Counted from the stretch's first letter, positions 46,724-58,448 are shown. The stretch: DNA of 64,000 nucleotides from Streptococcus sanguinis (GCF_900635155.1 NZ_LR134002.1:2296224-2360223), one strand, 5' to 3'. Numbers and translations are program-made. The notes: a model not told the origin generated them from the sequence alone.

Positions 46724-47970
46724 TATTTTCCTTCCATAAAGTAAATAGCTTGTAATTTTAACTGACCAGCTGCTTTGACAATATCATCTTTATGAACCTG
46801 TTCCAAAGCTTCCAGCCAAGCTTCAAGAGATAAGAATTTTTTCCCTAAAACAGAAGACATATAAGCTCTCTCTAAGATTGTATTCTGTCGATCCTGAGCT
46901 AACAATACCGAATTTCTTAGCATTTTCTTGGTTTGATTCAGTTCTTCCAGACTAAAATTCCCACGCTTCAAATCAACAATTTGCCGGTTGATTAAAGCAA
47001 CTGTTCTGGTCCGATTGCTGCGGTCAATACCAGCGTAAATCCGCATCATTCCTGAAAAAATATCAAAATTGCTAGAAATTGTATAAGCTAGCCCTTCCTT
47101 TTCACGAAGATTGACAAATAATTTCGAATGGGCAAAGCCACCTAGCAAAGCATTTAAAACGACCAAAGGCAGGTGTTCACTCTCTCCGTACTGAATAGGG
47201 AAGTGATAGGCCAACTCAATAATTGACTGATGCACATCCTTCTGCTCCAGTCCTTCTCGCAAAACATTGGAATATTCTTGCTGATAAACTAGCTGAAGTT
47301 CTTGCTGGCGAGGCGCAAAATTGAAAGATTGAATTTTCTCCCGAACAGCCACTTCATTAAAGTCCCCAATAAAGAAAAAGTCAATCTGATTTTCCTCAAG
47401 CATCTGCTGAAAAGCAGCAAAACTACTTGCAGCGGTCTCTTTCTGGATTAATTCAATCGTCCCAACACGAGGCATCTGCATTTCCTCTTCTTCATAAAAG
47501 AGTTTATCTAATTCTCGATGAGCATGATAAAAATGATTCTCAATTTCAGCTTCCAAATCATTCAAGATATTTTTCTTCTCAATTTCAAAAGCAGATTCAT
47601 CAAAAGCGTCCTGACTTACCAATGGAGAAAACAAGCTGGCTTTCAAAAAATCAAGCATGGCATCTGTCAGGACATTCTTACGACTCAAAAATTTATCCCG
47701 CACAAAAGAAAGATTGATATCTAAATAATGCACCAATCCTCTCCTTGAAAGACTCGTTGAATAATCAGCACCATATAAATTGGCCAAACGCTCTCTGAAG
47801 GCTTGCGAAGTAGGATAAACCGTATTGACAGTCTCTAGCATGCTGGCTGTTAAAACCCGACCAGCTACTGTTTCTTTGGACATAGGCGCTGAAAAACGAA
47901 CCCTAATTTTGTTTGTTTTAAATTTTTCTGATTGAATAAAATGGAGACGAACTCCTTTAGTGATTTCCAT
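46723..47970 (-). CDS. M16 family peptidase YmfF-like (non-catalytic partner)
   Basis: A 415-residue M16-fold protein. It has the fold's helical and beta segments but no HxxEH zinc motif in the N-terminal part, whereas the adjacent YmfH-like protein has one. It is probably the structural partner that completes the clamshell active site. ATG 47970 follows GAGGGGCGTC; an ATG 12 bp further upstream is also in frame. Confidence 0.88.
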   Translation of the reverse strand: MEITKGVRLHFIQSEKFKTNKIRVRFSAPMSKETVAGRVLTASMLETVNTVYPTSQAFRERLANLYGADYSTSLSRRGLVHYLDINLSFVRDKFLSRKNVLTDAMLDFLKASLFSPLVSQDAFDESAFEIEKKNILNDLEAEIENHFYHAHRELDKLFYEEEEMQMPRVGTIELIQKETAASSFAAFQQMLEENQIDFFFIGDFNEVAVREKIQSFNFAPRQQELQLVYQQEYSNVLREGLEQKDVHQSIIELAYHFPIQYGESEHLPLVVLNALLGGFAHSKLFVNLREKEGLAYTISSNFDIFSGMMRIYAGIDRSNRTRTVALINRQIVDLKRGNFSLEELNQTKKMLRNSVLLAQDRQNTILERAYMSSVLGKKFLSLEAWLEALEQVHKDDIVKAAGQLKLQAIYFMEGK

Positions 47971-48157
47971 GACGCCCCTCATACTGAATAATATAGACTA
48001 CTATTATATCATGAAATGCCTCTGATTTGTTTGTTCTACCAAGCTTTTTGCTGATTAAAACGTTTTCTGATAACAGGAGAAAATTTCCGCTTTTATCCAA
48101 AGCACCTCAGCACTTTTTACTAACAAATGTGGTATAATGACAGGGTTGAGGTGAAAT

Positions 48158-48556
48158 ATGGAATATAAATTATTTGATGACTACATCACGCTACAAGCGC
48201 TTTTAAAAGAAACAGGAATTATCCAAAGCGGCGGAGCAATTAAAACATTTCTAAGTGAATATCCAGTCCTTTTTAACGGCGAGCCAGAAAATCGCCGGGG
48301 AAAAAAACTCCGTGTCAATGACAGGATTTCCCTTCCCAATCAAGGAATTGAAATTGATTTGACAGCTCCTAGTCAAGAAGAAATTCTGCAACACCAGAAA
48401 GAAATCGCAGAAAAAAAAAGAGTTGCTGAACTTGTCAAAGCCATGAATAAGGATTTAAAAAAATCTCAGACTTCTAAAAAAGAAAAGCGTAAGAATACAG
48501 GGCTACCTAAAAAGCAGAAAACTACTAAAAGCCCTGTTCGCTTCCCTGGTATCTAA
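48158..48556 (+). CDS. yaaA: S4 domain-containing protein YaaA
   Basis: A 132-residue protein. The N-terminal half is an S4 RNA-binding domain: [37 protein letters not shown]. The C-terminal half is a lysine-rich tail of about 50 residues. Its position 2 bp before recF is conserved in Firmicutes. Start follows TTGAGGTGA. Probable RNA-binding function; role unclear. Confidence 0.9.
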   Translation: MEYKLFDDYITLQALLKETGIIQSGGAIKTFLSEYPVLFNGEPENRRGKKLRVNDRISLPNQGIEIDLTAPSQEEILQHQKEIAEKKRVAELVKAMNKDLKKSQTSKKEKRKNTGLPKKQKTTKSPVRFPGI

Positions 48557-48558
48557 TC

Positions 48559-49653
48559 ATGTGGCTGCAATCATTAAAAATCAAGCATTTCCGAAATTAT
48601 CAGGAAGCTGATATTGACTTCCATCCTGGATTAAATGTCTTTCTAGGCCAGAACGCACAAGGTAAAACCAATATTTTAGAAGCTGTTTATTTCCTAGCCT
48701 TGACAAGAAGCCACCGCACACGCTCAGATAAGGATCTGATTCATTTTACAGAAAATGACCTCCTTGTCTCTGGCATCTTAGAAAAAAAGACTGGTAAAGT
48801 TCCCCTTGACATTAACTTGACACCAAAAGGTCGCATCACAAAAGTCAACCACTTGAAACAAAGTAAATTATCAGACTACATTGGAACTATGAATGTTGTT
48901 CTTTTTGCTCCTGAAGATTTACAGTTGATTAAAGGTTCCCCCAGTCTACGCCGTAAATTTATAGACATTGAACTCGGACAAATCAAGCCTGTCTATCTAT
49001 CAGATTTATCCAATTACAACCATATCCTCAAACAACGCAATGCCTATCTGAAAGCTAATGACAAAGTTGATGAAACCTTCTTGACTGTCCTTGATGAGCA
49101 GCTGGTTGACTATGGCTGTCGTGTCATAAGGCATCGGTTGGATTTTTTGCAAAAATTAGAAAGCTTTGCTCAAGACAAGCACTGGGACATCTCTCAGAAT
49201 CTAGAAAAATTGACTGTCAAGTATCTGTCATCTATCCCTTTACACCAAATTGACAATTTAGAAGAAACTTACTGCTCTTCCTTATTAAGCAGCCGTAAAC
49301 GTGACCTATTCAAAAAAAATACAGGAGTTGGTCCCCATCGTGATGATATTGCTTTTTTTATCAACCAGATGGATGCCAACTTTGGTAGTCAAGGTCAGCA
49401 TCGCAGTCTTGTTTTATCACTGAAACTAGCCGAAATCAAGTTAATAGAAAGCATTACGAAGGAAACGCCTATTTTGTTGCTTGACGATGTAATGAGCGAA
49501 CTTGACAATAACCGTCAACTAAAATTATTAGAAACTATCTCTCAGGATATTCAAACTTTCATCACTACAACAACTTTAGAACATTTAAAAAATCTTCCAC
49601 AAGATATTAAAATTTTCACCATTCAGCAAGGACAAATTATATCTCAATCCTAG
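48559..49653 (+). CDS. recF: DNA replication and repair protein RecF
   Basis: A 364-residue SMC-like ATPase. Walker A is GQNAQGKTN at residues 30-38, the signature region is [18 protein letters not shown], and Walker B is [12 protein letters not shown]. It acts with RecO and RecR to load RecA at gaps. It is translationally coupled to yaaA and close to the origin, as usual. Confidence 0.97.
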   Translation: MWLQSLKIKHFRNYQEADIDFHPGLNVFLGQNAQGKTNILEAVYFLALTRSHRTRSDKDLIHFTENDLLVSGILEKKTGKVPLDINLTPKGRITKVNHLKQSKLSDYIGTMNVVLFAPEDLQLIKGSPSLRRKFIDIELGQIKPVYLSDLSNYNHILKQRNAYLKANDKVDETFLTVLDEQLVDYGCRVIRHRLDFLQKLESFAQDKHWDISQNLEKLTVKYLSSIPLHQIDNLEETYCSSLLSSRKRDLFKKNTGVGPHRDDIAFFINQMDANFGSQGQHRSLVLSLKLAEIKLIESITKETPILLLDDVMSELDNNRQLKLLETISQDIQTFITTTTLEHLKNLPQDIKIFTIQQGQIISQS

Positions 49654-49665
49654 CATTACATGAGA

Positions 49666-49833
49666 TTTACGTTTTTGTAAATTTCATTTACAAGATCTTG
49701 CTTATGTTGTAAACGAATTATATCGAATTGTTGTTAGAATAGCTTTTATAGCCTTTTGAATTGTAAAAATATGTCAATTTAAATCGTAAATTTAAAAAGA
49801 GGTTGGGAAAAATTCCCGACCTCGTTTTATTTT

Positions 49834-49836
<3 letters not shown>
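49666..49836. terminator. recF-guaB convergent terminator region
   Basis: GAGGTTGGGAA (49799-49809) pairs with TTCCCGACCTC (49813-49823), with T's on both outer sides, so it stops recF and guaB transcription. The same 180-bp gap carries the dyad TTTACGTTTTTGTAAA at 49666-49681. Confidence 0.85.
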
Positions 49837-51345
<1,509 letters not shown>

Positions 51346-51457
51346 CTAATACCCAAAGAAAATTGAAGTTCAGTTTTCTTTGAATAAGAGCTGGTTTTTT
51401 TGTTGTTAATATCATACCATTCTATAGGAAATTGTCAATCATTATTACACAAAAAAT

Positions 51458-51496
51458 AAAAACCATCATTTTTGAAACTAAAAACGATAGTTTTTG
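51458..51496 (-). terminator. Terminator of trpS
   Basis: A 15-bp stem with two G-T pairs (AAAACTATCGTTTTT with AAAAATGATGGTTTT on the minus strand) is followed by TATTTTTTG. Confidence 0.75.
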
Positions 51497-51519
51497 TGAT
51501 TTATAATCAATAATGTTCG

Positions 51520-52545
51520 TTATTTAAAATAATTAATCCCCATCGCAGACTTCACTTCTGAAAGTGTCTGAGCGGCGGTTTGACGTGCCTTATCGCATCC
51601 TTCTTTCAGCATCTGATAGACCTGCCCCATATCTTTAGCAAACTCCACACGACGTTCACGAATCGGACCTAACTCTCGCTCTAAAATTTCTAACAGATAG
51701 CGTTTAGTTTTGACATCTCCCAGACCGCCTCTTTGATAGTGCTCTTTCATTGCAGCAATATCAGCAGCATCTTCTGGGCGGCCAAAAACATCCAGATAAT
51801 GAAAGACCATATTTCCCTCAATTTTTCCAGGATCTTCCACTCTGATATGGTTAGGATCTGTATACATGCTCATGACTTTCTTTTGCAAAATATCCATGCC
51901 ATCTGCCAAATAAATGCCGTTATTGAGAGACTTAGACATCTTAGCATTGCCATCCAATCCAGGCAAACGTCCAGCTGCTTCGTTTTCAGGATAAATCCCT
52001 TCCGGTTCTACCAAAACATTTGTTTGATAAGCGTGGTTAAAGGAACGAACAATCTCCCGAGTCTGCTCAATCATAGGCTTTTGATCATGTCCTACTGGTA
52101 CAAAATTAGCCTTGAAAGCAGTAATATCAGCTGCCTGAGAAATTGGATAAACTAAAAATCCAGTAGGCAAACTTTCCCCAAATCCTTTTTGAGCAATCTC
52201 CGTCTTGACAGTAGGATTACGCTCAAGACGAGCCAATGACACCAAATTCATGTAATACATTGACAACTCTGCCAACTCAGGAATCTGACTTTGAATAAAA
52301 ATAGTCACCTTTTCAGGATCCAATCCAGCTGCCAGATAATCCAAAGCTACATTCCCAATGGACTCAACAATTGTCTGAGGGTCCTTTGCATGATCTGTCA
52401 AAGCTTGCTGATCAGCCAAAAATACGAACATCTCATATTTACCCTGATCCTGCAAAAGCACGCGATTCCGTAAACTTCCTACATAATGACCAATATGCAA
52501 TTTTCCTGTCGGACGATCTCCTGTTAAAATAATTGGTTTAGTCAT
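51520..52545 (-). CDS. trpS: Tryptophanyl-tRNA synthetase
   Basis: A 341-residue class I synthetase. The HIGH motif is [12 protein letters not shown] and the KMSKS loop is [12 protein letters not shown]. It charges tRNA-Trp. Start ATG 52545 follows TGAGGAGTAA. I see no T-box leader upstream; the trpS/ABC-F gap instead holds an inverted repeat TTTAC-N7-GTAAA at 52657-52673. Confidence 0.97.
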   Translation of the reverse strand: MTKPIILTGDRPTGKLHIGHYVGSLRNRVLLQDQGKYEMFVFLADQQALTDHAKDPQTIVESIGNVALDYLAAGLDPEKVTIFIQSQIPELAELSMYYMNLVSLARLERNPTVKTEIAQKGFGESLPTGFLVYPISQAADITAFKANFVPVGHDQKPMIEQTREIVRSFNHAYQTNVLVEPEGIYPENEAAGRLPGLDGNAKMSKSLNNGIYLADGMDILQKKVMSMYTDPNHIRVEDPGKIEGNMVFHYLDVFGRPEDAADIAAMKEHYQRGGLGDVKTKRYLLEILERELGPIRERRVEFAKDMGQVYQMLKEGCDKARQTAAQTLSEVKSAMGINYFK

Positions 52546-52835
52546 TTATTACTCCTCAATTTATAATGAGTTCATTATATCATTTTCAATGAAAATGAGA
52601 AAGAAGTTTCTAGAAAAAAGCGAAAATTCCAGTTTTTACAGCTTGATTGACATCCCTTTACAATATTTGTAAACTTAATTGACAAACTATTCTGGCTGTA
52701 AAACCTAAAAGTCTTAGTTCATTTTATTCTCCTTTTTTCTTTCTGCTTTGATTTTTTCTTTTTATCTCAGAATTATTTGAAAAAAGTTCTGTTTTCTAGT
52801 AAAATGAAGAAGATTATATATATAGGAGAAAGACA

Positions 52836-54458
52836 TTGCTTACAGTATCAGATGTATCACTGCGTTTCAGTGACCGAAAATTGTTTGATGAGGTCAACAT
52901 CAAATTTACAGAAGGAAATACTTATGGATTGATTGGAGCTAACGGAGCTGGAAAATCAACCTTTTTAAAAATTTTAGCTGGTGATATCGAGCCAACAACA
53001 GGCCACATTTCTCTAGGACCAAATGAACGTCTTTCAGTCCTTCGCCAGAACCACTTTGACTATGAAGAAGAACGGGCTATTGATGTTGTAATAATGGGAA
53101 ATGAGCATCTCTACAACATCATGAAAGAAAAAGATGCTATTTATATGAAGCCTGATTTTTCTGATGAAGATGGTGTACGTGCGGCCGAGCTTGAGGGAGA
53201 GTTTGCTGAACTAGGTGGCTGGGAAGCTGAAAGTGAAGCCTCTCAATTATTGCAAAATCTCAATATTCCGGAAGATCTTCACTACCAAAATATGAGCGAG
53301 CTCTCTAACGGAGACAAGGTTAAGGTACTCTTAGCCAAAGCCCTTTTTGGTAAACCTGATGTCTTGCTTCTGGACGAGCCGACTAACGGTTTGGATATTC
53401 AGTCTATTACTTGGCTGGAAGACTTTCTTATCGATTTTGACAATACAGTTATTGTTGTATCCCACGACCGTCACTTTTTGAATAAAGTCTGCACTCATAT
53501 GGCCGACCTTGACTTTGGAAAAATCAAACTCTATGTCGGAAACTATGATTTCTGGAAAGAATCAAGCGAACTAGCGGCTAAGCTTCTAGCTGACCGAAAT
53601 GCCAAAACAGAAGAAAAAATCAAGCAACTTCAAGAATTTGTTGCTCGCTTTTCTGCCAATGCTTCAAAATCAAAACAAGCAACTTCTCGTAAAAAGATGC
53701 TTGACAAGATTGAGTTAGAAGAAATTGTTCCATCTAGCCGTAAATACCCATTTATCAGCTTTAAAGCAGAACGTGAAATCGGTAATGATCTCTTGACAGT
53801 AGAAAACCTTTCTGTCAAGATAGATGGAGAAACTATTCTTGATAATATTAACTTCATTTTACGTCCTGGCGATAAAACAGCTTTGATTGGCCAAAACGAT
53901 ATCCAAACAACAGCCTTGATTCGTGCTTTGATGGGTGATATTGAGTATGAAGGAACTGTTAAGTGGGGTGTCACAACCAGTCAATCTTACCTACCAAAAG
54001 ATAATTCTCGTGACTTTGCTAGTGGTGAATCAATCCTTGACTGGCTGCGTCAATTTGCTAGCAAAGAAGAGGATGACAACACCTTCCTTCGAGGATTCCT
54101 TGGGCGCATGCTTTTCTCTGGAGATGAAGTTAACAAGTCTGTCAATGTCTTGTCAGGAGGAGAAAAAGTTCGGGTTATGCTATCTAAGTTGATGTTGCTT
54201 AAATCCAACGTTTTAGTCTTGGACGATCCAACCAATCACTTAGATTTGGAATCAATCTCCAGCTTAAATGATGGATTGAAAAACTTCAAAGGATCCATTA
54301 TTTTTGCCAGTCATGACCATGAATTTATTCAAACCTTGGCCAACCATATCATTGTCCTGTCTAAAAATGGCGTCATTGACCGTATTGACGAAACCTATGA
54401 TGAATTCTTGGAAAATCAGGAAGTTCAGGCAAAAGTCAAGGAACTTTGGAAAGATTAA
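52836..54458 (+). CDS. ABC-F family ATPase (YbiT-like)
   Basis: A 540-residue soluble protein with two ABC domains and no membrane segments, the ABC-F ribosome-associated class. Domain 1 has GANGAGKST, signature LSNGDKVKVLLAKAL and Walker B LLLDEPTNGLD. Domain 2 has a normal signature LSGGEKVRVMLSKL and LVLDDPTNHLD. Its P-loop, however, reads GQNDIQTTAL, lacking the usual GKT/S lysine. The start is a TTG at 52836 with ATAGGAGAAAG, as no better ATG fits the first strand of the domain. It may act on stalled ribosomes; antibiotic protection is not implied. Confidence 0.9.
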   Translation: MLTVSDVSLRFSDRKLFDEVNIKFTEGNTYGLIGANGAGKSTFLKILAGDIEPTTGHISLGPNERLSVLRQNHFDYEEERAIDVVIMGNEHLYNIMKEKDAIYMKPDFSDEDGVRAAELEGEFAELGGWEAESEASQLLQNLNIPEDLHYQNMSELSNGDKVKVLLAKALFGKPDVLLLDEPTNGLDIQSITWLEDFLIDFDNTVIVVSHDRHFLNKVCTHMADLDFGKIKLYVGNYDFWKESSELAAKLLADRNAKTEEKIKQLQEFVARFSANASKSKQATSRKKMLDKIELEEIVPSSRKYPFISFKAEREIGNDLLTVENLSVKIDGETILDNINFILRPGDKTALIGQNDIQTTALIRALMGDIEYEGTVKWGVTTSQSYLPKDNSRDFASGESILDWLRQFASKEEDDNTFLRGFLGRMLFSGDEVNKSVNVLSGGEKVRVMLSKLMLLKSNVLVLDDPTNHLDLESISSLNDGLKNFKGSIIFASHDHEFIQTLANHIIVLSKNGVIDRIDETYDEFLENQEVQAKVKELWKD

Positions 54459-54533
54459 TTCCTTGTCAATTTACGTTTACAAAGCTTTACAGAGGCATGA
54501 AACAACGTTTCTGCCTCTTTCTATATAAGAAAT

Positions 54534-57119
54534 ATGAATCACATTAAAGAATATTTTAAAAAAAATTGGCCTTATTTTTGCGCTTTCTTTATTCCATTTT
54601 TCATCATGTTCTTTGTCTACTTGATGTACGGAATTTACTGGAATAGCGAAACGTCTCCCTTGCTTGGTGATGGTTTTCATCAGTATGTCATTTTTGATAC
54701 TAACCTAAGAAATATCCTCCATGGCACAGATAGTATTTTCTATACTTTCTCTAGTGGACTTGGGCAGAATTTCTATGCTTTATCTAGTTATTATTTAGGT
54801 AGCTTCTTATCTCCCTTGGTTTATTTCTTTGATTTGAAATCAATGCCAGATGCCGTCTATCTATTTACCTTAATCAAGTTTGGATTAATTGGACTCTCTA
54901 CCTTTATCAGCATCAAAGGAATATTCAAAAAGATTCCAGCTTTACTCATCATCACTCTTTCAACTTCATTTTCTTTAATGAGTTTTTCGGTCAGTCAATT
55001 GGAAATTAAAACCTGGTTGGATGTGTTTATCCTTGCACCTTTGATTGTGCTAGGTTTACATAGATTGATAACTGGAAAAGGCAGAGTACTATACTTTACA
55101 ACACTGTCAATCCTCTTCATCCAAAATTATTATTTTGGTTATATGATGGCAATCTTTTTGGTCTTTTGGTACCTTCTTCAATTATCTTGGGATTTCAAAA
55201 ATAGAATTAAAAGTTTACTTGACTTTACAGTCGTATCTGCTTTAGCAGGTCTGACTAGCCTAATCATGATTCTGCCAACTTACCTAGACATAAGCACTCA
55301 TGGTGAAACATTAACAAAAGTTTCTTCTTTGTTGACAGAAAAAAGTTGGTTCTTAGATGTATTTGCTAAAAATTTTATTGGCAGTTTTGATACAACCAAG
55401 TATGGTTCTATCCCTATGATTTATGTCGGCACCTTCCCCTTGATTCTAGCTATCTTATTTTTCACCTTAAAATCTGTTAAGTTTCACGTGAAACTTTGCT
55501 ACTTTTTACTCATTGCAATTTTCATAGCTAGTTTTTATCTTCAATATTTAGACTTACTTTGGCAGGGAATGCATGCTCCGAACATGTTTCTTCACCGTTA
55601 TTCTTGGTTATTTTCTCTGGTAGTTATCTATATGGCTGCTGAGACTTTAAATCGTTGGAAAGATGTGAAATTGATGAATGTTGCCATTAGTTTCACTTTG
55701 CTCAGCCTTGGATTTATTATTACTTTTATTCAGAGAAAACATTATGACTTTTTGGGTCCTGAGAATTATATTCTAACATTAGAATTTCTGCTGGCTTATC
55801 TCTTGATTAGCTTTGTCTTAGCAAAATCTTCTATTCAACCAAAAATCATTCTCCCTGTCTTGCTCTTCTTTGTTACTTTTGAACTGTCGCTTAATTCCTA
55901 TTATCAAGTTGGAGGAATTGCTAAAGAATGGGTATTTGCCACTCGTTCATCTTATTCTAGTCACCTTGACGAGATTGACAATCTTGTCAATTATTCCAAA
56001 AAGGAAAATATTGACTTTTTTAGAACAGAAAGATTGAATCCACAAACGGGAAATGACAGTATGAAATTTAACTACAATGGAATTTCCCAGTTCTCATCTG
56101 TTCGAAATACTCAGGCAAGTTCTACTTTAGATAAACTTGGTTTTAAATCAGCAGGAACAAATCTGAATCTCCGTTATCAAAACAACAGTATTTTAATGGA
56201 TAGTATTTTTGGTGTTCGCTACAATCTATCTGAAACAGATCCTCAAAAATTTGGTTTTCTTCCTGAGAAAACTGAAAAAGAAATGTCTCTCTACCAAAAT
56301 GATGCTGCACTTGGTTTAGCTTTTCTGACCAATGATGTTTACCATGATGTCAAGTTTACAAATTTGACTTTAGATAATCAGACAGAATTTTTGAATAAAT
56401 TGACTGGCTTTGATTTTAAATATTATGATAAAGTAGATGCTATAACTACTAATGAAAACATCAAGCAAATTGGTAACAGAGTGACTGTGGATGTTGACAG
56501 AGAACATAATACAAGCTTTGCTAGTGTAATCTATACTGTCAATGTACCTGCTAACAGTCAACTATATGTTAATGTTGCTGGGATTGATTTTAGTAATGAT
56601 GATCAGACAGATGTTGACATTGCTGTCAATAACTTTACAGAACGTTATACAACTAATAATGTTTTTCCTTTCTTTAATGCTGGCTATTTCAGTCAAAGTC
56701 AAACAGTATCTATTCGCTTTACATTTCCAGACAATTCGACAGTTTCTTTTGATACGCCAGAATTTTTTGCCGTTAATACTGAGCAATATCAAAATGTCAT
56801 TCAAAAATTAAAAGAACAGCCCGTTTCCACAACTACTGATTTAAACACAGTAAAAACAAACTATAGAGCGGAAAAGGATACTTCATTATTCTTTACCATT
56901 CCTTATGATAAGGGATGGTCAGCCACTCTTAACGGGAAGTCTGTCACACTAAAACGAGCTCAAAACGGCTTTATGAAATTAGATGTGAAAAAAGGAGAAG
57001 GAAATGTTGTCCTCACTTTCATTCCTAATGGACTGAAAGAAGGTGGCATTGCCTTCATATCTGGCATAATCTTATTTGTTTGCTATAGTTTTCTACGTAG
57101 GAAACAACAGAGAATGTAA
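54534..57119 (+). CDS. YfhO family membrane protein
   Basis: An 861-residue protein with about 12 N-terminal membrane helices (residues 15-480) and a large extracellular C-terminal domain. A last membrane helix (residues ~838-856) ends in a basic tail. This is the YfhO architecture, related to GT-C-type glycosyltransferases; YfhO-type proteins have been linked to glycosylation of teichoic acids. The YSSHLDEIDNLV and FFRTERL segments start the extracellular domain. Start ATG 54534 has only a weak ribosome binding site. A poly-A tract (57127-57140) follows the gene. Confidence 0.85.
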   Translation: MNHIKEYFKKNWPYFCAFFIPFFIMFFVYLMYGIYWNSETSPLLGDGFHQYVIFDTNLRNILHGTDSIFYTFSSGLGQNFYALSSYYLGSFLSPLVYFFDLKSMPDAVYLFTLIKFGLIGLSTFISIKGIFKKIPALLIITLSTSFSLMSFSVSQLEIKTWLDVFILAPLIVLGLHRLITGKGRVLYFTTLSILFIQNYYFGYMMAIFLVFWYLLQLSWDFKNRIKSLLDFTVVSALAGLTSLIMILPTYLDISTHGETLTKVSSLLTEKSWFLDVFAKNFIGSFDTTKYGSIPMIYVGTFPLILAILFFTLKSVKFHVKLCYFLLIAIFIASFYLQYLDLLWQGMHAPNMFLHRYSWLFSLVVIYMAAETLNRWKDVKLMNVAISFTLLSLGFIITFIQRKHYDFLGPENYILTLEFLLAYLLISFVLAKSSIQPKIILPVLLFFVTFELSLNSYYQVGGIAKEWVFATRSSYSSHLDEIDNLVNYSKKENIDFFRTERLNPQTGNDSMKFNYNGISQFSSVRNTQASSTLDKLGFKSAGTNLNLRYQNNSILMDSIFGVRYNLSETDPQKFGFLPEKTEKEMSLYQNDAALGLAFLTNDVYHDVKFTNLTLDNQTEFLNKLTGFDFKYYDKVDAITTNENIKQIGNRVTVDVDREHNTSFASVIYTVNVPANSQLYVNVAGIDFSNDDQTDVDIAVNNFTERYTTNNVFPFFNAGYFSQSQTVSIRFTFPDNSTVSFDTPEFFAVNTEQYQNVIQKLKEQPVSTTTDLNTVKTNYRAEKDTSLFFTIPYDKGWSATLNGKSVTLKRAQNGFMKLDVKKGEGNVVLTFIPNGLKEGGIAFISGIILFVCYSFLRRKQQRM
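55480..55495. promoter_or_regulatory. parS site (ParB-binding palindrome) in the YfhO gene
   Basis: AGTTTCACGTGAAACT contains the perfect 14-bp core GTTTCACGTGAAAC of the bacterial parS consensus. It is inside the YfhO-like gene and about 7.5 kb from the parB start. Confidence 0.9.
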
Positions 57120-57213
57120 ATATATCAAAAAAAAAAAAAACAGCTACTTACCAATATAAAAAATAAGGCTCTTCATTAAAATTGTACTGACCCCCAAAAG
57201 TTAGACAATTAAT

Positions 57214-57975
57214 TTATCCAAAGGATTTAGTTCTGTATTGAACAGGGCTAAGTCCTTTTAGTTTTGTCTTAATTCGTTTGTTGTTGTAATAAAAAATATA
57301 ATCCGCAATAGCTTGCTCAAGCTCATCCAGGGGCTGATATGATGTCTCAAGACCATAAAACATCTCAGATTTAAGTATCCCAAAGAAAGATTCCATCATT
57401 CCGTTATCAGGACTGTTCCCTTTACGTGACATGGATGGACAAATGCCCTTGTTCTCTAAAAAATGATGATAAGATTGGTGCTGATATTGCCAGCCTTGGT
57501 CACTGTGAAGGATTGTTCCACTATATGATTTAGCTGGAAAGGCTTTCTCAAGCATGCTCTGAACTTGTTTCAAATCTGGTGAACGTGACACAGTGAAGTC
57601 AATAATCTCGCTGTTGTAACCATCCAACACAGGGGACAAGTAGAGTTTTCCTTCTGCTAAAGCAAACTCTGTCACATCAGTATAACACTTCTCATAAGGT
57701 TTAGATGCACTGAACTGACGGTTGATGAGGTTATCAGCCTTTTTACCTATTTCCCCTCTGTATGATGAATACTTGCGTTTGCGGCGGATACGGGCTTTTA
57801 AGCCTAACCTCTTCATCAAACGTTGTATTTTTTTGTGATTGACGATAAAACCACGATTTCTTAGTTCCAGATGGATGCGACGATAGCCATAATTGCCATG
57901 ATGTTCATCATAGATGTCTTGAATGAGCTCCTTTTTTCTCAAGAATAGTATAGCCATTTTTCTTGTATTGCGCAA
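57214..57975 (-). pseudogene. IS150-group transposase orfB, 5' truncated
   Basis: A 253-residue frame holding the HTH_21 segment ([18 protein letters not shown]) and an rve integrase core. The DDE residues are visible: CYTDVTEF, TILHSDQGWQYQ, and NSPDNGMMESFFGILKSE. It lacks the first 40 or so residues of a normal orfB; its beginning is an artificial ATG inside the deletion junction. It is in the +1 frame relative to orfA, so the usual -1 slip could not join them. Confidence 0.8.
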
Positions 57976-58261
57976 TCCACCTTGAAATCATACTAGAATT
58001 TGGTAAGGCATAATCTAAGGATGTCTGTTTCTGAGATTGCCCATCAATCAGAACTTTATCTATTATCTCTTGCTTCAGTTCTGGAGAATAATAACTATTC
58101 TTCCCTTTTTGGACAATGGCTAACCCATACCTGTCAATCAGGCGAATCATGTACCTTAGTCCAGAAACATCCACACCAAATCTTTTTGAAAGCTGGTTAA
58201 AGCTTAAACTTTGTTTTATGAGCTCATAGATTTGAACCTTGTCTTCATAACTCAATTTCAT
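57908..58261 (-). pseudogene. IS150-group transposase orfA, 3' truncated
   Basis: A 117-residue frame with two helix-turn-helix segments ([37 protein letters not shown]). It reads normally to GYTILEKKG and then runs into a short unrelated tail and stop. Normal orfA proteins of this group are about 170 residues and end with a leucine zipper, which is missing here. Confidence 0.8.
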
Positions 58262-58343
58262 AAAAATAGCACCCCAATCGTTAGATTTTATGTCTAACTT
58301 TTGGGGTGCAGTTCAAATGCTAGTGAAGGCCTTTTTTTGAACA

Positions 58344-58370
58344 ATAAAAAAACACTCACTAGGAGTGTCT
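58344..58370 (-). terminator. Terminator of the tRNA-Glu/tRNA-Asn unit
   Basis: On the minus strand ACACTC-N5-GAGTGT is followed by seven T's directly behind tRNA-Asn. Confidence 0.85.
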
Positions 58371-58374
58371 CTAG

Positions 58375-58448
58375 CTCCGGCAGTAGGACTCGAACCTACG
58401 ACATCATGATTAACAGTCATGCGCTACTACCAACTGAGCTATGCCGGA
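58375..58448 (-). tRNA. tRNA-Asn (GUU)
   Basis: A 74-nt cloverleaf with acceptor stem TCCGGCA/TGCCGGA, D arm AGCTCAGTTGGT, anticodon loop CTGTTAA with GTT, and T arm GGTTCGAGTCC. CCA is not encoded. Confidence 0.97.

Larger units (their letters stand above)
57183..58315 (-). mobile_element. IS3 family (IS150 group) insertion sequence, deletion derivative
   Basis: A 1133-bp element. The terminal inverted repeats are 57183-57207 and 58291-58315, 25 bp each and matching at 22 of 25 positions; both start with TG. Two overlapping transposase frames lie on the minus strand. The element is about 300 bp shorter than typical IS150-group elements, and both frames are truncated at their junction, so it looks internally deleted. 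Intact ends mean a related transposase could still move it. Confidence 0.9.
57180..58318. repeat. 3-bp target-site duplication AAT flanking the IS
   Basis: AAT at 57180-57182 and AAT at 58316-58318 directly flank the inverted repeats, as expected for an IS150-group element, which duplicates 3 to 4 bp. Confidence 0.75.
57165..58338. terminator. Former bidirectional terminator split by an IS insertion
   Basis: AAGGCTCTTCA (57165-57175) and TGAAGGCCTT (58324-58333) form a 10-bp stem with one bulge once the IS and one copy of its 3-bp duplication are removed. The joined loop is then about 12 nt. T's follow on the plus strand (58332-58338), and an A-rich stretch (T's on the minus strand) lies on the other side. 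It would have stopped both the YfhO gene and the tRNA genes. Confidence 0.7.

Noticed and set aside
48000..48157. Possible CRISPR or tandem repeat array in any of the larger gaps
   Set aside because: I looked for regularly spaced direct repeats in all gaps and saw only two-copy repeats; none forms a repeat-spacer array.
57127..57140. Run of 14 A's as a phase-variation tract
   Set aside because: It lies outside any reading frame, after the YfhO stop codon, so slippage would not switch a protein.
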